Assembly (NCBI GenBank): GCA_963669155.1
Contig: OZ022577.1
Span: 9,328,038 to 9,392,037, forward strand
Length of the DNA: 64,000 nucleotides
Direction of reading: 5' to 3'
DNA from: Arbacia lixula
Taxonomy: Eukaryota > Echinodermata > Echinoidea > Arbacioida > Arbaciidae
The translations under genes and the position numbers were made by a program. Within the stretch, counting starts at the first letter, position 1. Each line of letters opens with the position of its first letter. Positions 1 to 10,907 of the stretch are shown here, one piece after another. The notes beneath the pieces were generated by a model. That model had not been told where the DNA came from. It saw nothing but the letters and a program-made list of their open reading frames with translations, and ran no database searches.

Positions 1-94
1 GTCCTTTGTGTTCCCCCTGCTTCTTTAGCTCTTTCTCACTCTTGGTCTCTCTTTCTCTTTCCCCTATATCCTCTTTTTTTCTTTCCCTTCTTTC

Positions 95-157
<63 letters not shown>

Positions 158-425
158 TCTCTCTCTCTTCCTCATCATCTCTGTCTTTACCACTTTTCTC
201 TCTCTCCCTCCCCCTATCGTCTCTTTCTTCATGACCTCCCTGTCTTTTTCCCCTCACTTCCTCTTTCTCTCTCTCCATATCCTTTGCTTTCTCTTCCTTG
301 TTTATCTCTTCATCATCATCATCTCTCTCTTCACCACCTCTCTCTCTATCCCTACCCCCCCTTCTCTCTCCCCCTCCCCCTATCGTCTCTTCCCCCCTCC
401 CTCCCCTTCTCTCACTCTCTGTTAC
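1..425. repeat. Pyrimidine-rich low-complexity tract with (CT)n core
   Basis: Nearly pure C/T on the + strand, with an uninterrupted CT dinucleotide core at about 104-171 and TCTC/CCCT variants on both sides. The long open frames here, poly-Ser/Leu on one strand and Arg/Glu on the other, are by-products of the repeat and not genes. Confidence 0.9.
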
Positions 426-2833
426 ACCCACTACACTGTAGTACATGTATTCCCTACTGGCGTACAGACATCTCTCAAGAGCACCCCATCAAGAATGAAT
501 GCCTCCGTGCAGGTTGTGATATGAAGGGAGATTGTCTGTGTGTTGCGCAGCTCGATATCACCCTGACCTTTTTGGGTGCTATACAAACACAAGGACATGT
601 ATAATGCATGGTTCCTCCCTGCCTTATGAGACATGTGAGCATATTGACATGCACCTACCTGACATGAACCGGTGTAAAAGGCTCAGAAAGAGAAGGAAAG
701 GATACATTTGGTGATGTTCTTGAAAACTAAATAATATTGAGCGGCAAGAACATGTGTACATGTTCACGTAGGTAGTAATCTTCATATTTGTCCTTGCAGT
801 AAGTGCAATTGTCGCAAAGTGACAGTTAATGTAATTTAAATACTTTGGTCTTCCTGATGTTACCTGAAGTGATGGCAATTTGACAGTAATTTTGCAGCTC
901 CTACATAATAAACAGCGATGAGATATAATCCACAATAGATTGTAACATGTTGAATTTGACGACTCTGTAAAAGTGTCATATTTCCTGTGTGTAGAAAGTT
1001 TTAGTGATCATTTCACCTTGAATTTTAACACACAAATATCACACTCTCTTTTGGCTGTGTAGCCACAATAAATGTCTGTTTTTACGTACTTGTTATTTTT
1101 TAGTACTCCTTCATTAAGACAATATTAACTACAAAATATATGACCTACTTTGATGGGTGATTTAATAATCCAGCAGCCCTTTCGGCACCACCCTTTCATG
1201 CAAGCTGAACACCTGTTCATTCGTATGAAACTAGATTCCTGTCCATCAGTAAGTAATGGAACCAGCGAGGACACATCTATATTTCATTGCCCATATATCT
1301 TAATCCATTTGGTGCATTGAGTTGGCTCATTGAAAGGAGTGCAGGTTTGTTGCTGATCAATATTGCACTAGCAAAAAATCTTGTCGCCACATTGGCTGGA
1401 GTCAAAAAGCATATTTACCGGTATGTCAGAGATTTAGCAGTAGGTATTGGTCACTTCCTTAGTTCTCACAACTAAATGTTTTGATTGATTGGTTTAATAT
1501 CAAAGTTGATTTAATCTAAAACATGAAATGTGAAGCTTTGAATAAATACTTCAATCTGGTCACTGAAAAGTGGAGTTGATTTACACCTGAACATGTACCA
1601 TCAAAATATATACTTACAACTTATTTTACATAATTCTCACTTTCTATAATATGTATCTGATATTGAAAATGAAAATACTAGAAGAGAACACACAAATTAT
1701 TCCATACATTTCAGCCTCTTTTAATTTCATCAGCAAACACAGTGCTAACTCAATGAGGAGCTCATGGAAGAGGGAAGTGAGCCCTCTATAGTTCTTCCAC
1801 ATCACATGTAGGATGGGGAGGGGGGGGGGGGGGTGGGGGGTTGTTGGTAGGTGCTCATATTGAGCTCGTGCATAATACAGCACTGCTCGCCTGGGTGAGC
1901 AAGGAGGAATTACTCATCTGGGACTACCAGTGGGTGGATATGGCTTTGGCTGCGATGATTATTCCATTCCTTTCCATACCTGTTCATCAAGCTCAAAGCA
2001 CTCCACTCTCATTCTTTAAAGGGATATTTAATATTTCATTCAATACAATGTCGGCAACATTCTCCCCCACCTCATTTTTTTATTACAATAAATAATAATT
2101 ACAAATATTGAAAAATCAAAGAGCCTTTGATCAAAAGGTAGAAAGTAAAATTCACATTAATATCATGCAAGTTGAGGATACTTTATCTGAGAAGAAGGGT
2201 AATTAATTTTACACTTTAACTTCTTTAGGCTCTAGACGGCTAAAATGTTGCTTTTCAATTATTTTTTTTTGCCCACAGCATTGCTATCATTGCATTGTTT
2301 GAATCGCCATCATGATTAATATTAAAACTTATTGCTGTCCGTATTCCTAGATGGAGTACTACCATTAATAACACCAGGTCCTTCGCAGTTGATCATAAGA
2401 TTGTTGTTAGAACACAGCTGGCATATATTTTAAACATATTTAAGACATATCAGAGCAGAAAATTTGTTTCATGTATCAATAAAATATGATAAAATAATTT
2501 TGAGCCCACAACCATTTAACATGATTTTTTCCAGAGCAGAATTTATTCTATTTTTGTCATTTAACAGAATCACGCATTGGTGTAAGTTGGGATGCATCGT
2601 GTATTTGCACAGTTTTCACATTTTCTATTAGTTATTGTATGCATGCTCCAAACAACAAATATTGTGATGTGTCATTTGAGATATTTCACCTCACAATATA
2701 TTTTTCACATATCTTTGCATGCTGACACAGTATTAAATTGAAGTCTGTGGGTTGTGAATGTCAGTCACACAATCAATTTCATACGCAAACTCTTATAGGA
2801 AATCTTTGCACAAGCTGCTCGCTCATGCAACTT
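426..2833. other. Non-coding upstream DNA, no gene seen
   Basis: AT-rich sequence with only short, unconvincing open frames. It contains a G-rich run at 1815-1841. I see no recognisable coding exon, RNA gene or element ends here. Confidence 0.6.
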
Positions 2834-2937
2834 TATGCAAGAAAAGTACTATTGACTACTATTCATGCAAATAAAAGTACCACTGACTGCCATGTATGTA
2901 AGTGAAAGAAGTATTGACTGCTATCATGCAAATGACA
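2834..2937. repeat. Three-unit degenerate tandem repeat carrying ATGCAAAT octamers
   Basis: Units of about 31-36 bp, each built as ATGCAA plus (A)AAAGTA plus a (T)TGACTGC-like stretch, start near 2834, 2866 and 2896, and a final ATGCAAAT is at 2926. ATGCAAAT is the classical POU/Oct octamer. Any regulatory role is inference. Confidence 0.6.
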
Positions 2938-3170
2938 AACCTCCACCAGCTTCAAAGCAGGGTGGTTTTATTACATTACTATCAACCTATTCGGTAAGAG
3001 AATTATTCACCCTCTATGGGCCTGAAAAAATACTACTCAATGAGCTTTGTATGTTTTGATGGTAGAATAATCCACAAATGGCACGTTAAGGGTTGTACAT
3101 TGTCAATTATAATTGATAAAAACTCAAAGGTCTCCATGCTGTATCATGAAGTATGTACATGGACATGTAT

Positions 3171-3393
3171 AGGGCACCGAAATGTGATGTCATAAGAGCG
3201 TATCGTGAAGACAACTGGTTCTAAACTATGTTGGTAGAGCAAGCAGCGGTGACTACAGTGAAGACTTTCACTAGGAGTGCCCGACACTAGCCAGCTAGAT
3301 TATGTCAGTGCAGTAAGCTTCCCTTTTGAGGGATGTTGTTTAGAACCAGAAACCTGTATGACAATGGATATGACAACACCACTTCGGTACTCG
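3171..3393 (-). mobile_element. Foldback MITE, family with possible 5S-like core, copy 1
   Basis: The left end (GGCACCGAAATGTGATGTCA, then AACTGGTTCTAAAC) is the imperfect inverse of the right end (GTTTAGAACCAG, then CACTTCGGTACTC at 3380-3392), which makes a short non-autonomous element with terminal inverted repeats. Read on the - strand, its middle (about 3260-3308) contains CTAGTGTCGGGCACTCC, nearly the same as the middle of the element at 8754-9084, so the two are diverged copies in opposite orientation. An open frame starting at 3277 overlaps the element and looks fortuitous. Confidence 0.65.
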
Positions 3394-4429
3394 ATGTCAC
3401 AGGAAACTGAGAGACGAGGAGACGTTAATGTGACGGTGGGGCTGGGATGTGTGGAGAGTGCAGTCCGTGCCACTCAGTCCAAGGACATGCAGGTCACAGG
3501 TGATGACGAAGTGATAAATTTCCGAGCAATAATTTCCCAGTCAGGTCAATTCCATCTTAGATGGCACCGTGCTGGTGTCAAGACGTCCATAGCATCAGGG
3601 ACCTTTGGGATGTTAGCGTGAGTGCACTTGGTGTTTTTAAGATACTGTATCATGCGATATGGCTTGTCTTGATTCTTGAGGGTGGCGGACAATTATATGT
3701 ACTACAAGACGCAACATATACGCAGACGGTTGACATGTAGGAAAAGTAATGGAGGTCAGCAGAAGATGGAATGTATAAGACAGTCTTCAGTTGACTCTGT
3801 GTAGCCACATGTGCCCTTTTCTTATAAAAGTAATCCAAATCTCATAGAGGAGCAATTTACCTAAAATATTTGATTTCATATCATGTAACAAGCAGGAACT
3901 AAAGATATTAACCCTAAGCATACAGACAAACTGCCTCTGTATGAGACTAATGTGTTAAATACATAGAGGGTATGTAAAGAGTTAATGGTTGCAAAATGTA
4001 AGCATTTGATAAATATTATGTAACTAGCATGTACAGGGCAGCTAATGTAGTATCAAGAGATTTTGTAATGTCTTGCATCTAACTAGTGTGCAAAATCAAA
4101 TGATGGGAGTATGATAAAAAAAAAAACAGCATATCTTCACACATCTTTATAGACGGTGTATTGATTAAGTTGGGCTGGGATGTAAGGGGGAATTCATCTT
4201 TTGATGCTTGCATTGAATAGTTCCCTTTCACCATGACTATGTGCCTCTATTGTGCAGCTGCCAGAATGGTACCAGCCAGGTGTATTCACAAAGAAATCTT
4301 GATTCTGGCAGGATCCTTGTGTTTTTTATACATTCATGTGAGAGCAAAGTTGCAGGGAGACCGCTTCTTAGACTTGATAATGCTTAGTTTATCATCACTA
4401 TCACTATCAGATCATCATGCCTGTTTGTA
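3394..4429. other. Non-coding DNA, nothing recognised
   Basis: No exon, element end or tandem structure that I can support. A short open frame running through 3394-3621 is the tail of a frame that begins inside the neighbouring MITE. Confidence 0.5.
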
Positions 4430-5095
4430 GTCTATTTCTTCTTCCAGCTATTCCTTCTTTTCCCCTCCCCCACCATGTTTGTACATGTACTTGTATATTC
4501 TCCACTGTCTTTGTCTTCTCTTCTTTTTTACATTATGGTTTTGCTCACCCCTCTCCTCCTTTGTACCCTAATCCTCCTCCCTCTTCTTTCTTCTCCCCCT
4601 TTCTCAATTTTCTCTTCCCTTCTTCCTTCATCCCTTTACCTTCTTCCTGCTTCTGTATCCCCTCCGCCTCCACCGCAATCTCAATAGATATTTCCCTCTC
4701 TCTCCATCCCTCCTTTTTTTACTCACCCTACATTCCCTTCACATATTGCCCCCTCCATATTCTTGCACTCTGCACTCTCTCCCCAAACCCCTACTACCTC
4801 TTCCTATTCCTCCTCCCATCCCCCCATATCCTCCCATTCTCACACCCTCTCCCTTCTCCCTCCTGTCTCCCCCTGTTGTCTCCCCCTCCCGTCTCCCCTC
4901 CTGTCCCCCATTTCCTTGTATATCCAACACCCCCTTTCTCCTCCCCCTCCTGTCTCCTCTTCACCCTTCCACATTCCCCTCTCCTAATCCCCACTCCCAC
5001 CCCCATATTCTCCTATTCCCACGCCCCCTCTCTCCTCCTCTCCCCTCTCCTCTCTCCCCTCTCCCGTCTCCCCCTGTCTCCCCCTTGTATGGTTG
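4430..5095. repeat. Long C/T-rich (CCTCTCC)n-like tract
   Basis: About 660 bases of almost uninterrupted pyrimidine on the + strand, with repeated TCTCCCC, CCTCTCC and CCCCTCC words. The 230-residue Pro/Ser/Leu open frame across it is a composition artefact. Confidence 0.85.
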
Positions 5096-8000
5096 ATGCA
5101 CTGCTATGACAGGGATGGACTTTGTCATGTTAATAAAGAGCAGAATGGTGCTCAGCTGGTAGAATAATTATACTAATTACTAATTGTTCCAATATAGGCC
5201 TAGGTCACAGGCCGTAGTTTACGCTCCAACATCTCTTCCTTGGAAGTGTACTTTATTTCCTGCAATGTTAAAAGTCTTGTTAAAGGTGCAACATGTAGGA
5301 ACTAATCCCCATAGTCAATGCATTATGTTGTAATGTAGAACTCCTGATTGGTGGTACTGAGAGTGTTGAGAAGTATTTGTTCTTAATGAGTAATCTCAGT
5401 CTCACGTAATTGATCCAAATACTGGTGGTATGACTGTCTCTTTGAGTCTTTTACATCTACCTCTAAATGCATCATGGAGGCATTTTAGCAAGAAAAATGC
5501 ACACACACCCCATAATGGTACTTTAGATTAAGAGAGGAGTGTGGTTTCACATCTACTGAAGATATGGGATTAGTCCTCACCCAATTTCCCTTCACATTGC
5601 ATTATGCATTGAGCCCCACCTTCAGGTGTGTGTGGGTCATTATATAATATATCCTGGGTGAGAGACAATCCACCCCGCCCTCCAGTGTGGGGAGGATAAT
5701 TGATGTTTCAGTGGAAATGAGGCTGCTGATGTTTTATTCATGATCACCTCTGAGACTGACTGGGGTTCCCTAAAACAATCTGAATGCAAATCATAACTTT
5801 GACGTTTTTTTTTTCTTCAATTTTAGCTGTTCTAAATGCATGTAATGCCAATCTAATTCCTATTAAATAAAAACTCCTATAGACTCATATACATTAGCTA
5901 AAGCAAAATTATGAAGTAGAGGGAGTTAAATGATGACAAATATTGTTTTGTTGCAGAATCATAAGATAAAATGTTTTCCTATTTTTATTGATGATTGAGA
6001 TTTTTATCCTAAAATGTTGGAAATATATTGCCTAGTACTACATGTTGAGGCAAAATATGGTCTAACTTGTACATGTACATGTATGTAATTAGCCATATTG
6101 ATTGCATTGATAATCAGTGTGCTGAAAGGCTCAGGTCTTGTTAGTAGTCCATTGTAAATACTTTCGGCAAGAAGACGAGCAGAATTATCCACACACATAT
6201 AATGCAGCTTCCATCCTCATTAGCTAATTGTCGGGGCAAATTTGCATTCCTCAGAGGGCTGTGTTAATGGAAGTCACACGCCTCGCTGATTCATTGACCG
6301 ATTCCACAGGGAAAACAATCATTTGGGTCAAAACTACCCTCACGAACATTTACATACATTGTACTTGGGTGTGTGTCTGAGAGACTTTGCATCATGGGAA
6401 ATCTAATCATGAAGTCGAGATAAAGTTCTCGGTACATTCGTGTTGACATTGAAGGCATGTTCAGGATTGCATAGCCTGCTGTTGAGTTGATGAGAAAATG
6501 TGGGGAGAGTGGTGGGAGAGGGGGGAAATTAATTTGTAATCGTCTCGAGGAGTATTTGTGGAGGGGATGGGAAATGACAGTGGTGTGTTAATCAATGATG
6601 GTGGCAGCAGTCGATTGCATCGTGGTAATGGTTGGTTTGGAGCCAGCGTTGGGGATTGGTCGCTTTGCCTCATCATCTCACAGCAACCCTTCCCGCTTGA
6701 ATGGGTTCCAGCTCCCGACGCTGATCTATGGATTCCCTTTCTTCGTACGCATGCCGGCGTGCAATGTGCACAGACGACTATTGTCATTTTGAGTGGTAGC
6801 TCCAAAGTTGCAGGTGTGCAGTGTGCGGTGTGAGGGGGGAAAAAAAACTAATGCTGTCGGCTCGTTATGTGCAGAATGAGGAAGTGACGGAATGATGGAG
6901 TGATGGTGTCGCTGTCATGGATGTGAGACGGTAAAGGAGCCAAGGTCGTCAGATAACGGATGGTGTGTGGATGAAAAGCCCAGAGCTCTTTTGGCAACAC
7001 TTCTACTTTTTATGCAACGTGAATCTACATGTAGCTACCAACCACCACATGCTCCTCTCCGAGATAGATGGGGGCGGGTGTTGAATACTGGAGCTGGCTG
7101 GTATTAACACATGTGGTTATTTTGCCTTCACCTTTATGATTGGATGACTAGGATCCTTGTGTGTGCTGAATGTCAGGGGGGAATAGCGGCATTATCACCA
7201 GCATCGTATGCGGAGTCGGGAGTCGTCTATCTGAAAGCTCTCATTTCAAGTCCTTGTTACTGGAATTCTTGTTGTCTCTTGATTGCTCCTATGATTGGAG
7301 GTGCTTGTTTGCGCCCCACTTTGGGCCAAGAGGTCATTAGATCAGTGTAAGAGTCTTCACGGGCCATGAGATTTGGGTCAGGAGTGAAAGGAACCTCTTT
7401 TCGTGAATTGCAGCCTCCATTCTTTCAACATGTTTGGCTGTATGGTGAGCAGTCCAAAATGCCAACAGGAAATCAATTACAGATGATGTGCTCTTAGGAG
7501 GGGAGAGGAAAGTGCATCGATACGTAAGACCCCACGCAAAACAGGATGTATAGCTAGCACGCCATCAGCACGGCAATATTAGATTACAAGAGTTTTAGAG
7601 TGATCTGTTCGTGCCTTGTGGATGCAAGCAATGGAAATGAAATAGAGTGTTTATGTAACTGTTGGGAGTCTGGCAGAGTTCGCAACGATTCACACACGCC
7701 ATACGCTCGGGGCAACCACACCACGACGCGTGTTTATACCCAAGTGAAAGAAATGTTATAGGTCGAGTTTGGAAACAAGCATCGAGAGGATATGCATCTT
7801 GAAGAGTCAATTTGAGGCAGTAGTTGTGGAGACTGTTTGAAGACGCCATATCTCGAGGGAGTTTACCACCCCCTCGTCCTTTAGTTTGGGCTGTATGTCA
7901 GGCTAATGAAATATGGATGAGCCTGCCTGGCCGTGGCCAGACCACGGTTGAAAGGGCTGCCTGCTCCCCAGCACCGTGCTTAATGTACTTATGTGTTTAA

Positions 8001-8437
8001 ATCACTATGTCAATTTACTCTTCATCGAGATAAGTCACGCTGCTTACAAGTAGCTCCTGGATTCTGCTACCTGCATTGATTTTGACTTGCAGAGACTGAG
8101 GGGTGATGATGCCCCTTCTACAGAATTGTTTGGAAGTTGAGGCTTTGCGTTTGTCATCGTTGGATTTATTTTTGGATAAAGCATATTTATGCATTGGTTA
8201 TCATTTCTGGAGTGGATTGGTTTTGGCACATTTTGTATCTCGAAGCATGGAGTCAGATGTAACGCATTCATGCTAGCAAGAATATTTGAATAGAACAACC
8301 CTTTTTTAGAGGAAGAACCTGCTTCTGATTGGAGTCCTTATCAGTGCCTTATCTTTCACTGCACTATAGCACGTGTGTGGTGGATCTTCTTTATAGTGGA
8401 TGTGTAAATATAAATGTGAGGAACAAACGCGCCAACC
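5096..8437. other. Upstream region of the SNAP-25 first coding exon
   Basis: No coding exon is evident. From about 6200 the DNA becomes richer in GC and CpG (6200-6330, 6440-6840, 7660-7990), as expected for promoter, 5' UTR or cis-regulatory DNA. A TATA-like word (AAATATAAATG) lies at about 8406-8416, only some 25 bases before the ATG, too close to serve as a TATA box unless the leader is very short. I cannot place a transcription start. Confidence 0.4.
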
Positions 8438-8575
8438 ATGCCTGAGAACCATACCAAGAATGGAAGGGTCTCGAAAGGAGGGGGAGGAGAAGGTGGGGGA
8501 GGAGAGGGTGGGGAGGAAGGGGACCAGCAGACTCAACAACAGGAGCTCAGCCCTATCGAGGCCCAGACAATAGAG
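8438..8575 (+). CDS. SNAP25: SNAP-25, likely first coding exon (N-terminal tail)
   Basis: Probable start of the t-SNARE SNAP-25, the Qb/Qc SNARE that pairs with syntaxin and synaptobrevin to drive synaptic vesicle fusion. The exon encodes 46 residues from ATG 8438, in a fair Kozak context (CCAACCATGC), and ends ...QTIE followed by the donor GAG|GTAACA in phase 0. Residues 14-28 form a Gly/Glu repeat (GGGGEGGGGEGGEEG) made by a purine-rich GGA/GGT microsatellite, so this part may vary in length. Residues 36-46 (ELSPIEAQTIE) resemble the start of the first SNARE helix in invertebrate SNAP-25. The phase matches the phase-0 acceptor at 42060. About 11 residues expected before SLEST are missing, and no exon for them was found. 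Assignment rests on resemblance and phase, so it is moderately sure. Confidence 0.6.
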
Positions 8576-8584
8576 GTAACAATA

Positions 8585-8735
8585 GTGCCATTCTCATTGG
8601 GCTTAAAAATTCACGAAGTTAGGGTGAAAGTTGCCTAGCAACTGTACCAAAAGCCGAACGGTCCTATTGTCCCGGTCCCCTAACTTCGCGATTTTTCTAA
8701 CTTCGCGATTTTTTAAAGCCCAATGAGAATGGCAC
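8585..8735. mobile_element. 151-bp foldback MITE just inside the first intron
   Basis: The left arm GTGCCATTCTCATTGGGCTT... (8585) is matched by its inverse ...AAGCCCAATGAGAATGGCAC (ending 8735). The arms continue inward through a CGCGAAGTTAG-like segment that occurs inverted at 8612-8623 and again at 8681-8710. It would fold into a near-continuous hairpin. It begins 9 bases after the exon's last base, leaving only the core donor between exon and element. I see no clear target duplication. Confidence 0.8.
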
Positions 8736-8753
8736 GATTTAGAGTGATTTATA

Positions 8754-9084
8754 GAGTATGGAAGTGGTATCATATCCATTGGTTCGCTGGCCTCTGGTTC
8801 TAAACAACATCATTCAAATGAGACATTCACTGGTCCGACCAGGGTGGTCGCCAGAAAATTTAAATGTGGCTCACAATCACTTTCTGGATCCGTCGCGTGG
8901 TGTTTGCGCTACACGTTTCTGCATTGGGGACCACCCAGGGTCTGATGCTGTTAAGCAGTCTAGTGTTGGGCACTCCCAATGAGAGTCTCCGCTATGATCT
9001 CTGATGTTCGCTTTACCCTCATACATGTAGTTTAGAACCAGTTGTCTTGACAACACACTCATATGACATCACACTTCGGTACTC
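8754..9084 (+). mobile_element. Foldback MITE, family with possible 5S-like core, copy 2
   Basis: The ends are imperfect inverted repeats: AGAGTATGGAAGTGG...CTGGTTCTAAACAA on the left, and TAGTTTAGAACCAG...CACTTCGGTACTCT on the right. The left end matches the right end of the copy at 3171-3393, so orientation is opposite. The centre at 8938-8992 reads TCTGATG, GTTAAGCAG, TAGTGTTGGGCAC and GAGAGTCTCCGC. These pieces follow the order of the internal promoter region of eukaryotic 5S rRNA (TCTGAT, GTTAAGCAG, TAGTACTTGG, GGGAGACCGC). That link is a resemblance by eye, not an alignment. Confidence 0.6.
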
Positions 9085-10146
9085 TATTCAAGTTTATATA
9101 TTTATCTGTATGGTACATATATACAATATATAAGGGCTCTACACTAAATTTTTTCAAAGGAGATCTGGATGTTCTTTTTTTTTTTTTTTGTATAGGGCCC
9201 TTATTTACTTTCCTACATTTAAGGGTATAAGTTGTAATTCGAGCTTGTGTCGAGCCCTGCATAGTATTGTTATACAACTTATATTAGTATTTCATATGAA
9301 AATGATTAGATTGTGCATTCTCTCTTCCTTCTATTGTGACACAATTACAAGAATTAGGTTGGATTTTGAGCTCTTGATATTGAATTGAATACAATATACT
9401 TCTGTATGACAGTGTGAAGGACATGTAGATTTTACATGATTACATGACTGTTGAGTACTAGTGCAATAGCTGTCTTCATATACCAACACTCCCATTTTTT
9501 TGCACTGTGTTCACATGTATGAGAATGTAACGTGCATTTCAAACCGATCATGACGATGTTGTGTATGCAATTCTGCTGGCTATTACAAACGAGCCTTAAA
9601 TTGATTACCGCAGCAAAGTGTCCTCGCACATTCGCCCTGAAAATAATTCTCTCCTGATACAATAACAAAGTGGTAGCAGCGTTGGTGACATCGGTGAAGT
9701 AGGATGATTTATGGTTGAAGAGAATGATGATCTGTAATGGGTTTCCAGCTGGGTTGAGAGGTCGGGCTGCGCTCAGGCAGAAGGACTCTGGCAATGCACT
9801 CCTTCCTTCTCTGGCCAGATCCATTCTAAATAGATTTCAGGATATGAGGTACACCAGGAATGGCCGAGATCTACCAGCCCAGGCAGGCACCATCTTCAGA
9901 TGCACTTTCTTTTACAGACTGTTGCAAATAACCCCTAACAACCCCCCAGTCTTCCTCCCTAAAAAAATACAGTCAAGACAGGGTAGCCCTTTGCAGGTCA
10001 TAAAAATAAAATTTTGGAAAAAAACACAGCTAATGGAGGCAAATACTGTATAAGTACTTTGCATCCAATAATAGAACTGGAAATTGATTTTGAACGGAAT
10101 TTGATTAATTTTTAGATTTCAAGTAGGTATTGGATGGGTCGTCCAA

Positions 10147-10169
10147 CCCCCCCCCCCCCCCCCCCCCCC
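10147..10169. repeat. Poly-C run of 23
   Basis: Twenty-three consecutive C on the + strand, the longest of the homopolymer C/G runs in the window. Confidence 0.95.
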
Positions 10170-10449
10170 GCAGTTCCTGTAGCTTAAAGGCTTAGACCGC
10201 AATCAGCCCACATTGTAGTTCTCCGCTCCACACTGTCTGCAGTGATACGAACAGTGCGTGAACTGGCAGCACCACGCGCTGTCCACTGCAATACTGTAAG
10301 TGATTGTAGACTGGTCACTACGAAAATGCATGCTTTAAACGTAAAGGATAGTATTTCTCTTTTCCTGAAAAGGTTTGTGAAACTACGACTGAAATTTCAT
10401 TAAAATTGAAAAAGAACTTAAACTATGATGGCATTGCTGGGAATTTGAA

Positions 10450-10775
10450 GCGCTAAGAAACAACTGGTCAAATTCACAGGCTTGAATACAAAATGAATGG
10501 TTTTATCTTCTAGAACTTGGCACTGAATTTTACCTCACAAAAAAGAGCCAGATCAACTGGAGCCCTGGCTAACGTTGCAAGAACCATATTGGATTTGCTT
10601 AGAAGTAGGAGTGTAAGGAACAACTGGCCAGATTCACAGGCTTGAATATGAAATGAAAGGTTTAATGTTCTAGACTTCGCAGATTGGTAATGAAGTGAGC
10701 CAAAAAAGAAAAGGCCAGGACAAGTAAAACGTTAAGTTTACATTATAATGTAGCCCTGGGTAACATTGCAACAAC
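10450..10775. repeat. Diverged tandem duplication, period about 160 bp
   Basis: Two units share CAACTGGYCA, ATTCACAGGCTTGAATA, AATGAA(T/A)GGTTT, TTCTAGA and AGCCCTGG(C/G)TAAC...TTGCAA in the same order and spacing. The anchor CAACTGG occurs at 10461 and 10621. The second unit is slightly longer. Confidence 0.75.
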
Positions 10776-10785
10776 TCTGTCACAC

Positions 10786-10907
10786 TGACCGTATCAAGAT
10801 CTTACCATGTATTAAATTAAAATTAAAAAGCAATGCATATTTCTTCTCTCAGAAGAAATATGCAGTGCTTTTTAATTTGTTTACAGGGTAAGATCTTGAT
10901 ACGGTCA
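10786..10907. mobile_element. 122-bp hairpin MITE
   Basis: The left arm TGACCGTATCAAGATCTTACC and the right arm GGTAAGATCTTGATACGGTCA are exact inverses, and the pairing continues inward (AATTAAAAAGCA(A/C)TGCATATTTCTTCT), so almost the whole element folds on itself with hardly any loop. No protein coding capacity. Confidence 0.85.

Noticed and set aside
3277-3621. 114-codon open frame as a gene
   Set aside because: It starts inside a foldback MITE, has no recognisable domain or splice context and probably is chance.
4417-5109. 230-codon Pro/Ser/Leu open frame
   Set aside because: Created by a pyrimidine-rich repeat lacking stop codons.
7960-7985. RE1/NRSF silencer site (CCCAGCACCGTGCTT)
   Set aside because: Only the left half CAGCACC fits; the GGACAG half is missing.
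10687-10698. A 12-nt candidate mini-exon (IGNE) before GTGAGC
   Set aside because: It lies inside a tandemly duplicated repeat whose other copy lacks it, and 12 nt is too short to restore the expected helix.
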